A stretch of DNA of 64,000 nucleotides, from contig CAVXSF010000031.1 of NCBI GenBank assembly GCA_963764345.1, positions 1 through 64,000 of the forward strand, in the 5' to 3' direction. The notes beneath the pieces were generated by a model. The model was not told the origin of the DNA. It was given only the letters and a program-made list of their open reading frames with translations, and did not search any database. Shown here piece by piece: positions 34,323-43,306 of this stretch. The first letter of the stretch is position 1; every line of letters starts with the position of its first letter. The position numbers were made by a program, and so were the translations under genes. Origin of the DNA: DASQZK01 sp963764345 (GTDB lineage: Bacteria; Bacteroidota; Bacteroidia; Bacteroidales; GCA-2748055).

Positions 34323-34850
34323 TTACTTTTTATCGTAAACCAGTGTTGAATGTCTTTCGCCTCTTTGCGAACTTACATTCAGGTCTATGTTGAGGGTTTT
34401 ACCATCGGCGCCCATTGTCCATACCTCCACACTTTTTGATTCAAAACTCTGTCCGTTTCTGTCAAATTTAGTATTAGTTGTGATGGTCAGTGTTTTGCCG
34501 TCTGTCGACCAGGTAAGAACTGATTTTGAAGTCCGGTTTCCCATTGAATTGTCACATTCTTTGCCATCGAGAGTGTACTTGCCTGTCATGGTACGTTCCT
34601 CCCCGTTCCTGTTGGTCATCGTTCTCTCAATAGTGAGGTTATTTCCCTCTTGCGTGATTTTAAGGGATTTAGCAATGCCGAAACCGCCACCACCAATATC
34701 ACTTTTCGAATCATTCATGGTCCACTGACCCGAAAAATTAACTTTGCCCGGAGCCGTCGAAGCTTTTAGTGGAACAGACAAACTAAACACAACCAGTAAA
34801 AACCCCAGCTTCTGCAAGCCACGATTGAAATTGCTGAATATTGTTCTCAT
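34323..34850 (-). CDS. Small secreted beta-rich (lipocalin-like) protein of unknown function
   Basis: The 175-residue protein has a signal peptide ending near LKASTA. The mature part is an up-and-down beta pattern with the lipocalin-like opening FSGQWTMNDSKSD, then ITQEGNNLTIERTMTNRNGE, TMTGKYTLDGKE, LTWSTDGKTLTITTNTKF, and EVWTMGADGKTLNIDLN. Similar small proteins occur in Bacteroidota and Acidobacteria and are usually annotated hypothetical or lipocalin-like. A hydrophobic ligand is possible but not shown. It is a single gene. Confidence 0.7.
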   Translation of the reverse strand: MRTIFSNFNRGLQKLGFLLVVFSLSVPLKASTAPGKVNFSGQWTMNDSKSDIGGGGFGIAKSLKITQEGNNLTIERTMTNRNGEERTMTGKYTLDGKECDNSMGNRTSKSVLTWSTDGKTLTITTNTKFDRNGQSFESKSVEVWTMGADGKTLNIDLNVSSQRGERHSTLVYDKK

Positions 34851-35163
34851 AATGATAAGAGTTTGATGTTATACGAAGGTTTAGACAACTGGTAAGTTAC
34901 ATATATTCCTCAGAAAGAGCAATTTTTGTTAAGCGCAGATATATTATCTGTCACCATCACACCAGGAAGAAGGTTGGCATGGTGCGATCCAAACATGACA
35001 TGGTGCAGGAGGATAGCTATGCTACCGGATGGTCCCGGGGAGGGTGCCGGAAAAATGCATCAAAAAACAGGTTCCGTCAAACAGAAACATGCTCAACCTT
35101 TATTTACAGTTGCTGACGAAGTAAACTGAAGGGCAAAATGGTCTGGATGATTGTAAGGTTTTA
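34851..35163. other. Intergenic region without recognised feature
   Basis: A 67-codon open frame at 34926-35129 has no ribosome site, signal or recognisable motif. The opposite strand also shows no homology I recognise. No hairpin or repeat was seen. Confidence 0.35.
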
Positions 35164-36018
35164 TTACTGTTTCACTGACTCCTTTTGTTTGAGACTATCC
35201 AGGAAATTGTTAACAGTAATTGCAACTCTGTTGGCCCTGAAGTTGATATTTGCCATCCCTTTATCGTAATCAATGCGGTTTACATTTTCACTCAGGATGC
35301 CCACCTTCCTGTCGCGTTCATTTTTACCGAACAGAGATTTATCGACCAGTGTTGAATCGACGGCTCCGAGGTTACTGGCTTCTGCATAGTCGGCATGACC
35401 GCCGGATCCTGGAAAATCAATACCGTCGGGCCTTTTCAGATCAGCGAGACCGGCGTAAAACACTTTCATTGGCTTATCCTTGTACTGATCCTCAATGGCC
35501 TTAAGGATCCTGACATATTCCGTAGCGCCATGTCCGCTGACGATTACGCAGGCTTTGAAGCCTTCCCGCTCCACGGCGGCCATCATATCCTCAACAACCA
35601 ACTGTATCACGCGGTTGCTGACATACAGCGAACCGGGATTATGCTCTTTGGTGGCCCATTCCATACCCCAGAAACTGGTCAGACCGGTAGAGGTCCAGTC
35701 TTTGTATTCGGTTTCGGAACCAAGATAAATGGTAGGAATGATCACCCCGCCTGTCTGTTTCCAGGCTTTTTCGGCAATGGTCGTTCCAATCGTGGGATCG
35801 GTCCCGAAGGTCATGGCATCCCCATGCCATTCTAGCGGACTGATCACAAAATATGCCACCGGAACGGTTTCGAGGGCCTGCTTCAGGTCAGCGGGCTTCA
35901 TCTGTTCCCATCGCCAGCAGGGCGGATTAGAAGACTTAGAAGCCTGGGCTTTGACCGGGTTTAGCGTCATGACAGACATACCTGTGACCAGCATCAGGAA
36001 TACAAGATAAGTTTTCAT
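35164..36018 (-). CDS. Exported creatininase-family amidohydrolase
   Basis: The 284-residue protein is of the creatininase (creatinine amidohydrolase / mycofactocin MftE) fold. Metal-ligand motifs occur in variant form: ISPLEWHGDAMTFGTDPTIG (~59-78, usually GSxEQHGPHLPxxTD), VIVSGHGATEY (~158-168, usually NGHGGN) and GSGGHADYAEAS (~206-217, usually GHAGExETS). It carries an N-terminal signal peptide (TLNPVKAQA), unusual for a family that is mostly cytosolic. Characterised members hydrolyse cyclic or linear amides, but the variants make the substrate uncertain. It is a single gene with no creatine or guanidine genes nearby. Confidence 0.78.
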   Translation of the reverse strand: MKTYLVFLMLVTGMSVMTLNPVKAQASKSSNPPCWRWEQMKPADLKQALETVPVAYFVISPLEWHGDAMTFGTDPTIGTTIAEKAWKQTGGVIIPTIYLGSETEYKDWTSTGLTSFWGMEWATKEHNPGSLYVSNRVIQLVVEDMMAAVEREGFKACVIVSGHGATEYVRILKAIEDQYKDKPMKVFYAGLADLKRPDGIDFPGSGGHADYAEASNLGAVDSTLVDKSLFGKNERDRKVGILSENVNRIDYDKGMANINFRANRVAITVNNFLDSLKQKESVKQ

Positions 36019-36286
36019 GGTTTGGTATTTTAGCGGTAATTGGTAAATTGAAACGACTTAGGAAGGCAAATTACATTTTTTTCTACAGATTATCCAAAAA
36101 GGGTTCTCGTTAAGTTTTGTGCTATTGGAGGAATTTTAGCTACTGAACAAAAAGGATCTGGTTTCATCTCTTTCTTTCGCTGACCCTGCATGAAGCCAGA
36201 CCCCGAACTCAACAGTCTTACAGGTGGAAATTCTCCCATGTCCTGTAAATAATATTTTCCCCTGGCTTAACGGGGATAACGCTATT

Positions 36287-36853
36287 TCATTCCCTCATCC
36301 GTCGTAAGCTTTCCGTCCATTTCAGAAGTTCGTCGAGCATGATATCTGCCGATTTAATGAGTCCCTCTTCAGCATGAAACACACCTTCCTTATCAATGAA
36401 TTTAGAGAAAAAGGGGATATGCACCGCTTCCAGAATCGGCATCATTTTGAGTGATGTCACGACCTGTTTCAGTTGTTGTACGGACCTCGTACCCCCGGCA
36501 ATACCCCCGTAACTAACGAAGGCTACCGGTTTGTAGGTCCATTCATGAAAAAGAAAATCGAGGGCGTTCTTCAGGGTTGCAGGGTAACCGAAATTGTATT
36601 CCGCTGTGACAAAAATGAAGGCGTCAGCAGAATCAATGAGCCGGCTCCAGTTTTTGGTATGTTCTTTTGTATACTCCCGCAACCTTGGATGGTTAGGCTC
36701 ATCTAAAAAGGGCAGGTTGATGACTGCAAGATCCAGTAATTCGGTTTTGAACTCCTTTCGTCCGGCCGCAATCTCGAACATCCATGAAGCTATGGCCGGT
36801 CCTTTTCTTCCGGGCCGGGTACTGGCCAGTATGATTTTCAATTTGTAAGTCAT
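36287..36853 (-). CDS. NADPH-dependent FMN reductase family protein
   Basis: The ATG at 36853 (MTYKLKIILAS) is preferred over the upstream one at 36874. The 188-residue protein has the flavodoxin-like fold: FMN-phosphate loop ASTRPGRKGPAIASW (~10-24), LPFLDEPNHPRLREYT, FIFVTAEYNFGYPATLKNALDFL (~79-101), and the conserved FVSYGGIAGGTRSVQQL (~111-127). These enzymes reduce FMN or quinones with NADPH. There is no operon partner. Confidence 0.9.
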   Translation of the reverse strand: MTYKLKIILASTRPGRKGPAIASWMFEIAAGRKEFKTELLDLAVINLPFLDEPNHPRLREYTKEHTKNWSRLIDSADAFIFVTAEYNFGYPATLKNALDFLFHEWTYKPVAFVSYGGIAGGTRSVQQLKQVVTSLKMMPILEAVHIPFFSKFIDKEGVFHAEEGLIKSADIMLDELLKWTESLRRMRE

Positions 36854-36874
36854 CAATAAAGATTTAATAAACAT

Positions 36875-37260
36875 AATAAAACAATGGTCCTGGCTGAAAG
36901 TTTTAAAACAGTCACATCCCCTGTTCCCGGCTTTTGAGCTTTTCCTGCCAGTGAATTAATCCTGAAATGTGCCGATGGAACGTGAATATGGTATATTCAG
37001 TCATCCCGGCATCATTCGTGGGTACCCGAAGAAGGGGCTATTCCACTGGTTCTTTGACGAATGAGGGCTTCTTTCGGGAAGGCCGTTATTCAATACCCGG
37101 ATTGAAATGTGTCAACAGTTTACTTTGGTCCTTCCTTATATTCCCAATAAGATTTTTGTGTACTTTAGGAAAAAAATTCCACGTACAAGACGGACTATGT
37201 ATGCTATGTTCCTGATCTAAAGAACTGCATCCCGGTACCCAGGAGGTTAAGGAAAAAATC
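36875..37260. other. Intergenic region
   Basis: An 82-codon open frame at 36967-37215 lacks a ribosome site and motif. TACTTTAG at 37161-37168 is a possible -7 box for the hydrolase gene. AGGAGG at 37240-37245 is visible but lies ~15 bases from the hydrolase ATG. No other element is supported. Confidence 0.3.
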
Positions 37261-38103
37261 ATGAAGGATCAGAAAATAAGTTATACCCTGCATCATATGA
37301 TCTCTGCAGACGGATCACGGATCGGTTACCGGAAAACTGGTGACGGGCCGGGACTCATCATTTTGCACGGAGGCATGATGACTTCAAGGTATTACGATGG
37401 GATTGCCCGTTCACTGGCTAAGATGTTTACTGTTTATATTCCTGACCGCAGAGGGAGGGGAATGAGTCAAACCGGGTCAGCAGGTTACGGGATTCAGAAA
37501 GAGAAGGAGGATCTGCATGCAATGATGGTAGAATCAGGAGCGGGAATGATCTTCGGGCACAGTGCGGGTGCTGTCATTGCACTGGAAGCTTCCTTTGAAT
37601 TGCCATTTAAAAAAATGGCTTTATATGAGCCCCCGGTATTGATTGAAGGGAGGCTTTCAGTACCGTTGGACTGGCTGGATAATTTCAGTCTTCAGCGAGA
37701 GAAAGGTCAATACTACGGGGCTTTAGCCACATTTATTAAAGGCATTCAGATGGGTCCTCTGAGTTCCCGGCCGGAATGGCAAATCCGTTTACTGTTGTGG
37801 ACGGCATTGTGGGGTCAGGCTAAAAGGGATTCCTTTGAATGCATGGGTATGCTCGAAAAGGAATTCGAGATGGCGACCGGTCTTGATCCTGACATCACCC
37901 GTTACAGCAACAACAAGACCCGGGCACTTATTATTCAGGGCAGCGGTTCGCCCTCCTATTTTGACGCACCTCTCGACATGCTTGCAGCGAAACTCCCCCT
38001 TGGTTCAAAAATGAAGCTTGAAGGGTATGATCACAGCACACCCAATTTTGGAGATGTTACAGTGCTGAACAAAAGGCTGAAGGATTTTTTTGCCGATGAA
38101 TGA
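37261..38103 (+). CDS. Alpha/beta hydrolase
   Basis: The 280-residue cytosolic protein has the hydrolase fold: oxyanion motif IILHGGMMTS (~33-42), PDRRGRGMSQT (~60-70), nucleophile Ser101 in FGHSAGAVIA, and a C-terminal histidine in EGYDHSTPNFG (~262-272). The likely acid is in the LIIQGSGSPSYFD strand-loop. The family covers esterases, lipases and C-C hydrolases, and the specificity is not readable. It is a single gene 187 bases before the GH30 protein, probably not linked to it. Confidence 0.88.
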   Translation: MKDQKISYTLHHMISADGSRIGYRKTGDGPGLIILHGGMMTSRYYDGIARSLAKMFTVYIPDRRGRGMSQTGSAGYGIQKEKEDLHAMMVESGAGMIFGHSAGAVIALEASFELPFKKMALYEPPVLIEGRLSVPLDWLDNFSLQREKGQYYGALATFIKGIQMGPLSSRPEWQIRLLLWTALWGQAKRDSFECMGMLEKEFEMATGLDPDITRYSNNKTRALIIQGSGSPSYFDAPLDMLAAKLPLGSKMKLEGYDHSTPNFGDVTVLNKRLKDFFADE

Positions 38104-38290
38104 TGATCGGTAAAACCGGGTGGAAAATGACTCCCGGGAAGACCTGATTTACTTCATTCATATTTTTACTCATTCTAAATTCAGGGTTATTTCGGTTATC
38201 TGCGGCGTTTTTTACGAATGGATAATAATCAGATCATTTTTTTGCTACCTTAGACCTCCGACCTTCAATTTATTAATCAAATCAAATAAT

Positions 38291-41200
38291 ATGAAAAAAT
38301 CATTTACCATTTTAATGGTTGTATTTTTGTTGTTTTCTTCAGGCAAAGTATTTTCGCAAGGTGCCTGGAGCGATGATTTCAGCGCTGCAGATCTTGGGTC
38401 AGCCTGGTATCAGTCAGCACAATACGGCCTTTCGCAAAGTGCCGGAGAACTGAAGATTTCAGTTAATAAAACCCTTATGTGGGCAGGCTTCGGCGCTAAT
38501 ATTCCCGTGCAGGATTACACAACCGATCCGGTCCTGAACATAAGACTCAAATCGGATCAGCCTTTTCAATTTACTGCTTACCTGCTTTCGGATGCCGGCA
38601 ATGTGTTGATTACGCAGCCTGTGATGGCTTCCTCAGAGTATACTACCATATCGTTTGATTTTACAGGAATGGATGTGAACGGTAATGTTCTGAATGCGGT
38701 AAAGGGGATTTTGTTCGCCTTTAACGGAGCCGCTCTTACCTGGAACGGTACGGTATATTTTGATCAGGTAACAGTAGGAACCGGTGCAGTAAAATATTCC
38801 AATTTCGGTGCTTTGCCCGATATGTCTTTTTACCAGGGAACTACGGGGCATAAAGTATTTGTCAGAGGGATATCCAATGCAACCGCCCTGCAGCTCACCG
38901 GAGCAGATGCTATCCTGGACAATGTTACCATTGACCCGGTATCGACATCTGGTACATCCTGGATCCATTTTGATTGCAAGCCGGGTGTGGATGCTGCTGC
39001 AACCGTAACCCTCACCGCTCTGGCTGAGGCAGGTTACACCGACAACAGCGAGAATTTCAGTATCGATGTGGAAGGGAACAGACCGCCGACGCTTGATGAT
39101 ATGCCAAATATCCAGGGATCGGCCGGTATACTCAAAGAAGTTCAGCTTTCAGGAATCACAGACGGAAACGGTTCTATCGAACAGCCTTTGGTCATTACCG
39201 CCTCCAGCAGTAATACTACTGTACTTGAAAATCCGGTTACGGTCAGTTACGATCAGGGCAGCCGTTATGCCAGCCTCTCCTTTACTCCGGCAACGGCGGG
39301 TACCACCACGATTACCGTCACGGTGGATGACCAGTCTGCTTTGAACAATACCATCTCTAAAAGCTTTGACGTGGAAGTCCTCGACGGATGGAATAATCCT
39401 CCCACCCTCGATTTTATTCCCAACGGAGAAGTGCTGAACACCGCAGGTGAACAGACCATGACACTTAAAGGAATCAGTGACGGAGATGACGGTTCACAGC
39501 AATTAGTGATCACTGTCACAAGCTCTGATCCTTCCGTTATTCCTGATCCTGTTTTGACATATTCCGGAGGGAAAACCGCAGACCTGAGTTATACTCCAGT
39601 TTCAGGCCAGTCGGGTGTGGTTACTTTTACTGTTTCCATAACAGATAACGGTGGCGTTGCCGGAAATAACGGCAATCAGACCACTACCAGAACTTTTAAA
39701 GTCGAAACTTACGATCCGCCCCTCACAGGTTATGTTATTCCTTTTGACGGAACGACTCCGGATGCCTTCAGTTCCATTCAGGAAGGCATGAGGGATTACT
39801 GGTATGTAGAAAGCATGGGTGTGAGCCAGTCTGTATCGTATGCTGATGACGGAGGTGACAAGGTATTCCAGGTAGACTGCAACGGGAAAAGTACCTGGAC
39901 TGGTGCCTGGTATTATACACCGGATATGGACCTTACCGATTTTCCGTTACTCTCCATGTGGGTAAAATCGGATCAGGATATCAGGTTCCACCTTTATTTT
40001 TATGACGACAGCCTTCGCAACAATGAGGACCATCATCTTGAATACGCCATCCCTGCCAATACGTGGACCAAGGTGGATTTTGATTTCAGCGATCCGCAGG
40101 GAATGTATAACAGTAAAGGCTTGCTTGTAAATGCAAAGCGTATTAAAAAGATCCTCTTTAATTACCATCCGAGTTTTGGCTGGCCGTTTACCAACTGGAC
40201 CGGTACTGTCCAGTTCAAGGATATCCGTATCGGTGATCAGTCGGGCATTACCCCGACCTATTATTGCACGGTTGATCCTGTTGGTCAGCACACGTTCTAT
40301 CTCGGAAATGATCTGAAGACCATCAACCTTACCGGTATCACCCGTGGAAAGGATAACCAGGCACAGGTCAGTGTCAGTTCCACGGAAGGCAATCTTCCGG
40401 GTCTGAGTGCTTCCGCTGTGAATAACGGGACGTCGGTGATTTCATTTACCCCGTCCATCAGTGGGATTGACACCATTGTCGTTACCATAAGTGGCGCAGA
40501 TATAGACGGGAAGACCCCCGTTTCGAAGCAAATTAAAATCCCGGTGGCTATCGTCGATAAGACAGCGTCGGTTCCTTCCGAACTGACCACTGATCCTGCC
40601 GACACACATCAGACGTATATGGGTCTGGGTGCCACTGATCCCGGTTCAAACTACATCGATCTGTTTACAGGCGACTTTGGTGCTACAGCGGTCAGAATCG
40701 GCATCTTCGATAATCAGGTCGAACTGGTAAACGATAATGCTGATCCTTTCGTCCTCGATATGTCCAAACTCAATTACAAGGCCTTCGACTGGAATTATTT
40801 CAGGGAACTGAAAGCCAGAGGTGTTGAGACCTTTATTTTAACCTTGTGGTCACCCCCGGCGTGGATGAAGGAAAACCTGAGTCTTAACTATCAGCAGGAT
40901 GCAGCTCCAGCCTGGGAAAACACAACCAATAAGGTGATGGTTGATATGTATGATGAATATGCCGAGGATGTTCTGGCCGTCGTAAAGATGTTCAAACAGG
41001 AAGCAGACATTGACATTACCGCAGTTGGGGTACAGAATGAGCCGGCTTTTTGTGAGCCTTATGCATCCGCTGTTTTAAGTCCGGATAAGTTCGCCCAGGT
41101 GATCGCCAAGGTCGGTCAGCGGTTCGAACAGGAAGGTATAACCACCAAACTCTATGGTGCCGAGCAGGTAGGAGGTACAATGAGCGAAGGCCCTGTTTAC

Positions 41201-43045
41201 AGCAATGGGTCGTACCTTGCGGCCTTTGACAATAACCCGGATGCCCAGAAATACAATGATATTTTTGCGCTGCACGGATATGCCAGCGACGGCATCCAGC
41301 CGGGACAACAACCCGGGTCAGCCGGATGGGCTGCTGACTTTGAAGCCATCAATGCAAATGGCAAAACACGCGAACTCTGGATGACAGAGACCGAACCATC
41401 GTCAGCTGACTGGATGGCTGATTTCAACAACGCAGCTAATATCCTTACAGCTTTTGAGTCGGGAAATGTATCTCTCTGGACCGAATGGGCATGGGATGGC
41501 CATTGCATCGACAAAGGCAAGCCCACCCAAAAATTCTGGTCACAGAGCATGTTTTCCTACATTAAGCCGGGAGCTGTTCGCATCACCAGCCAGTCAGGAA
41601 GCAATGACGTACTTTCCACTGCCTGGGTAAACGACGCCCAACATGGAGGAAAAACCGTCATCGTGCTGATGAACAAAGGTCTGGCACCATCAACCGTGAC
41701 CATCAGTCAGCAGGACATGGCCCAGAAATATACGGTATACCGTTGTTCGGAAAATGTAGCCCGCTTCAAGGATAACTCCTATCAGAAGGGCGATAAACTT
41801 CTTCTGGCCCCACAGTCGATCGTAACCCTTGTATCCGGTGTAGAAGGCGAACCAACCATTGACGCCGTCGCCGATCAGATCGTTTTCATCGATGACGGGG
41901 AAAAAGTGATTGACCTTAGTGGGATCACCGATGGTTATGATACCAATCAGTATCCGGTTACTGTGGATTACAGCCTTTCTGACAATACCATCCTCAGTGG
42001 TGTTACCCTTGACTACACTTCTCCGGGTCAGACAGGTACCTTCACTTTCCTCCCTGCAAAGGCAGGAACAACCGAAGTTACGCTGAATGTTACATCCAAT
42101 AACATTACATCATCCATCACATTCAACGTCGTGGTAAAAGATTATAATTTGCCTACGATCAATCCGGTTACCGGGGACTTCAGTTATGAAGAAAATTCGG
42201 GCACTCAGTCGATTCCCCTGTCGGGTATTTCAGACGGTGGTGACGGCGGACAGGCACTTACCGTTTCGGCCGAAGTCACTTCTTCCAATCCGGCAGACGT
42301 GGTGAATGACCTGGCAGTTGATTATACCTCTCCTTCGGGCAGCGGTCAGATCTCATTCACTCCCGGCAATGCAGGGACAGCTGAAATTACCGTAACGGTT
42401 ACGGATAACGGACCGGAAGGGAAAAACACGGTCACCACCACGTTTAATGTGGAAGTCACCAAACTCTACAACAATCCGACCATTGATCCTGTAACAGGTG
42501 ATCATAGTTACGTGGAAGGCGCAGGTGCACAGAGTATTTCCCTTGGCGGCATCACAGACGGTGGTGACGGCGGACAAAACATGACGGTTTCGGCAGCAGT
42601 GACTTCTTCCGACCCGGCAGATGTCGTTGGTAACCTGAGTGTGAATTATACTTCACCCTCCGAAACGGCTGAACTGACGTTCACACCTGATAATCCGGGA
42701 ACGGCAGAGATAACCGTTACGGTTACGGATGATGGCCCTGCAGGTAAAAATACCACGACCACTGCCTTTACGGTGGAGGTTACGAAAAATACCGATGGGA
42801 TCGGAAACGGGTCGGCTGCAAATATCAAACTCTATCCAAATCCGGTGACCAACAAAGTGTTTGTCGAAATGCCAGCAAACACCTTCAGCCGGTATTCAGT
42901 CATTGGCGTCGACGGCACAGTCATTAGCCAGCAAAAGATTAGCGGTGAGAAAATTGAAGTAGATGTTGCTTCACTCCCAAAAGGCTTCTACCTGCTAATC
43001 CTTGAAGGCCGCGACAAACCGGTGATTCTTAACTTCATTAAATAA
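38291..43045 (+). CDS. Large modular GH30-type glycoside hydrolase with Ig-like repeats and T9SS domain
   Basis: The frame opens at 38120, but the ATG at 38291 starts a signal peptide (FSSGKVFSQ), giving 1584 residues. Order: carbohydrate-binding jelly roll (~20-167), three Ig-like domains (~170-475), a second binding domain (~477-650), an Ig-like domain (~655-758), a GH30 TIM barrel (~765-1186), and three Ig-like domains, the last two (~1287-1393 and ~1394-1500) near-duplicates. It ends in a T9SS type A domain (IKLYPNPVTNKVFVEMP to the C-terminus). The barrel has Glu917 in VQNEP as acid/base and Glu1033 in WMTETEP as nucleophile. GH30 members include endo-xylanases, beta-1,6-glucanases and glucosylceramidases; subfamily is not assignable by eye. 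Secretion to the cell surface or medium through T9SS is expected. Confidence 0.88.
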   Translation: MKKSFTILMVVFLLFSSGKVFSQGAWSDDFSAADLGSAWYQSAQYGLSQSAGELKISVNKTLMWAGFGANIPVQDYTTDPVLNIRLKSDQPFQFTAYLLSDAGNVLITQPVMASSEYTTISFDFTGMDVNGNVLNAVKGILFAFNGAALTWNGTVYFDQVTVGTGAVKYSNFGALPDMSFYQGTTGHKVFVRGISNATALQLTGADAILDNVTIDPVSTSGTSWIHFDCKPGVDAAATVTLTALAEAGYTDNSENFSIDVEGNRPPTLDDMPNIQGSAGILKEVQLSGITDGNGSIEQPLVITASSSNTTVLENPVTVSYDQGSRYASLSFTPATAGTTTITVTVDDQSALNNTISKSFDVEVLDGWNNPPTLDFIPNGEVLNTAGEQTMTLKGISDGDDGSQQLVITVTSSDPSVIPDPVLTYSGGKTADLSYTPVSGQSGVVTFTVSITDNGGVAGNNGNQTTTRTFKVETYDPPLTGYVIPFDGTTPDAFSSIQEGMRDYWYVESMGVSQSVSYADDGGDKVFQVDCNGKSTWTGAWYYTPDMDLTDFPLLSMWVKSDQDIRFHLYFYDDSLRNNEDHHLEYAIPANTWTKVDFDFSDPQGMYNSKGLLVNAKRIKKILFNYHPSFGWPFTNWTGTVQFKDIRIGDQSGITPTYYCTVDPVGQHTFYLGNDLKTINLTGITRGKDNQAQVSVSSTEGNLPGLSASAVNNGTSVISFTPSISGIDTIVVTISGADIDGKTPVSKQIKIPVAIVDKTASVPSELTTDPADTHQTYMGLGATDPGSNYIDLFTGDFGATAVRIGIFDNQVELVNDNADPFVLDMSKLNYKAFDWNYFRELKARGVETFILTLWSPPAWMKENLSLNYQQDAAPAWENTTNKVMVDMYDEYAEDVLAVVKMFKQEADIDITAVGVQNEPAFCEPYASAVLSPDKFAQVIAKVGQRFEQEGITTKLYGAEQVGGTMSEGPVYSNGSYLAAFDNNPDAQKYNDIFALHGYASDGIQPGQQPGSAGWAADFEAINANGKTRELWMTETEPSSADWMADFNNAANILTAFESGNVSLWTEWAWDGHCIDKGKPTQKFWSQSMFSYIKPGAVRITSQSGSNDVLSTAWVNDAQHGGKTVIVLMNKGLAPSTVTISQQDMAQKYTVYRCSENVARFKDNSYQKGDKLLLAPQSIVTLVSGVEGEPTIDAVADQIVFIDDGEKVIDLSGITDGYDTNQYPVTVDYSLSDNTILSGVTLDYTSPGQTGTFTFLPAKAGTTEVTLNVTSNNITSSITFNVVVKDYNLPTINPVTGDFSYEENSGTQSIPLSGISDGGDGGQALTVSAEVTSSNPADVVNDLAVDYTSPSGSGQISFTPGNAGTAEITVTVTDNGPEGKNTVTTTFNVEVTKLYNNPTIDPVTGDHSYVEGAGAQSISLGGITDGGDGGQNMTVSAAVTSSDPADVVGNLSVNYTSPSETAELTFTPDNPGTAEITVTVTDDGPAGKNTTTTAFTVEVTKNTDGIGNGSAANIKLYPNPVTNKVFVEMPANTFSRYSVIGVDGTVISQQKISGEKIEVDVASLPKGFYLLILEGRDKPVILNFIK
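42151..42786 (+). repeat. Tandem duplication of an Ig-like module inside the GH30 gene
   Basis: Two adjacent units of ~318 bases encode near-identical Ig-like domains (NPVTGDFSYEENSGTQSIPL and DPVTGDHSYVEGAGAQSISL open the units, and both contain GITDGGDGGQ or GISDGGDGGQ). The high identity suggests a recent tandem duplication that may vary in copy number. Confidence 0.75.
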
Positions 43046-43143
43046 TCAGAACAATGAAGCTGTACCGGTTAATTCTGCCTCCTGCCCGGAAGTCTCCTTC
43101 CGATGAGACTGAAAGGTAATCGATGACAGAATTGGCGAAAAAT

Positions 43144-43174
43144 AAAGAGGGTCCCGGAAGGGGCCCTCTTTTTC
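43144..43174 (+). terminator. Rho-independent terminator after the GH30 gene
   Basis: AAAGAGGGTCCC (43144-43155) pairs with GGGCCCTCTTT (43161-43171) around GGAAG and is followed by T-rich sequence. It closes the transcript ~100 bases after the GH30 stop. Confidence 0.85.
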
Positions 43175-43306
43175 TTGAGTCAGATCTGGCAATGATTGAT
43201 CCTCTGTTTACTGAATCCTCATCCCGGCAAACTTTCGGCTTTTCCAATCCAAAAGTAAAGCGAAATTGATATATTTATTCCTTCATTCCACCAACTACCA
43301 ACCATT

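Noticed and set aside
34926..35129. 67-codon open frame between two minus-strand genes
   Set aside because: No ribosome site and no motif; compositionally like intergenic sequence.
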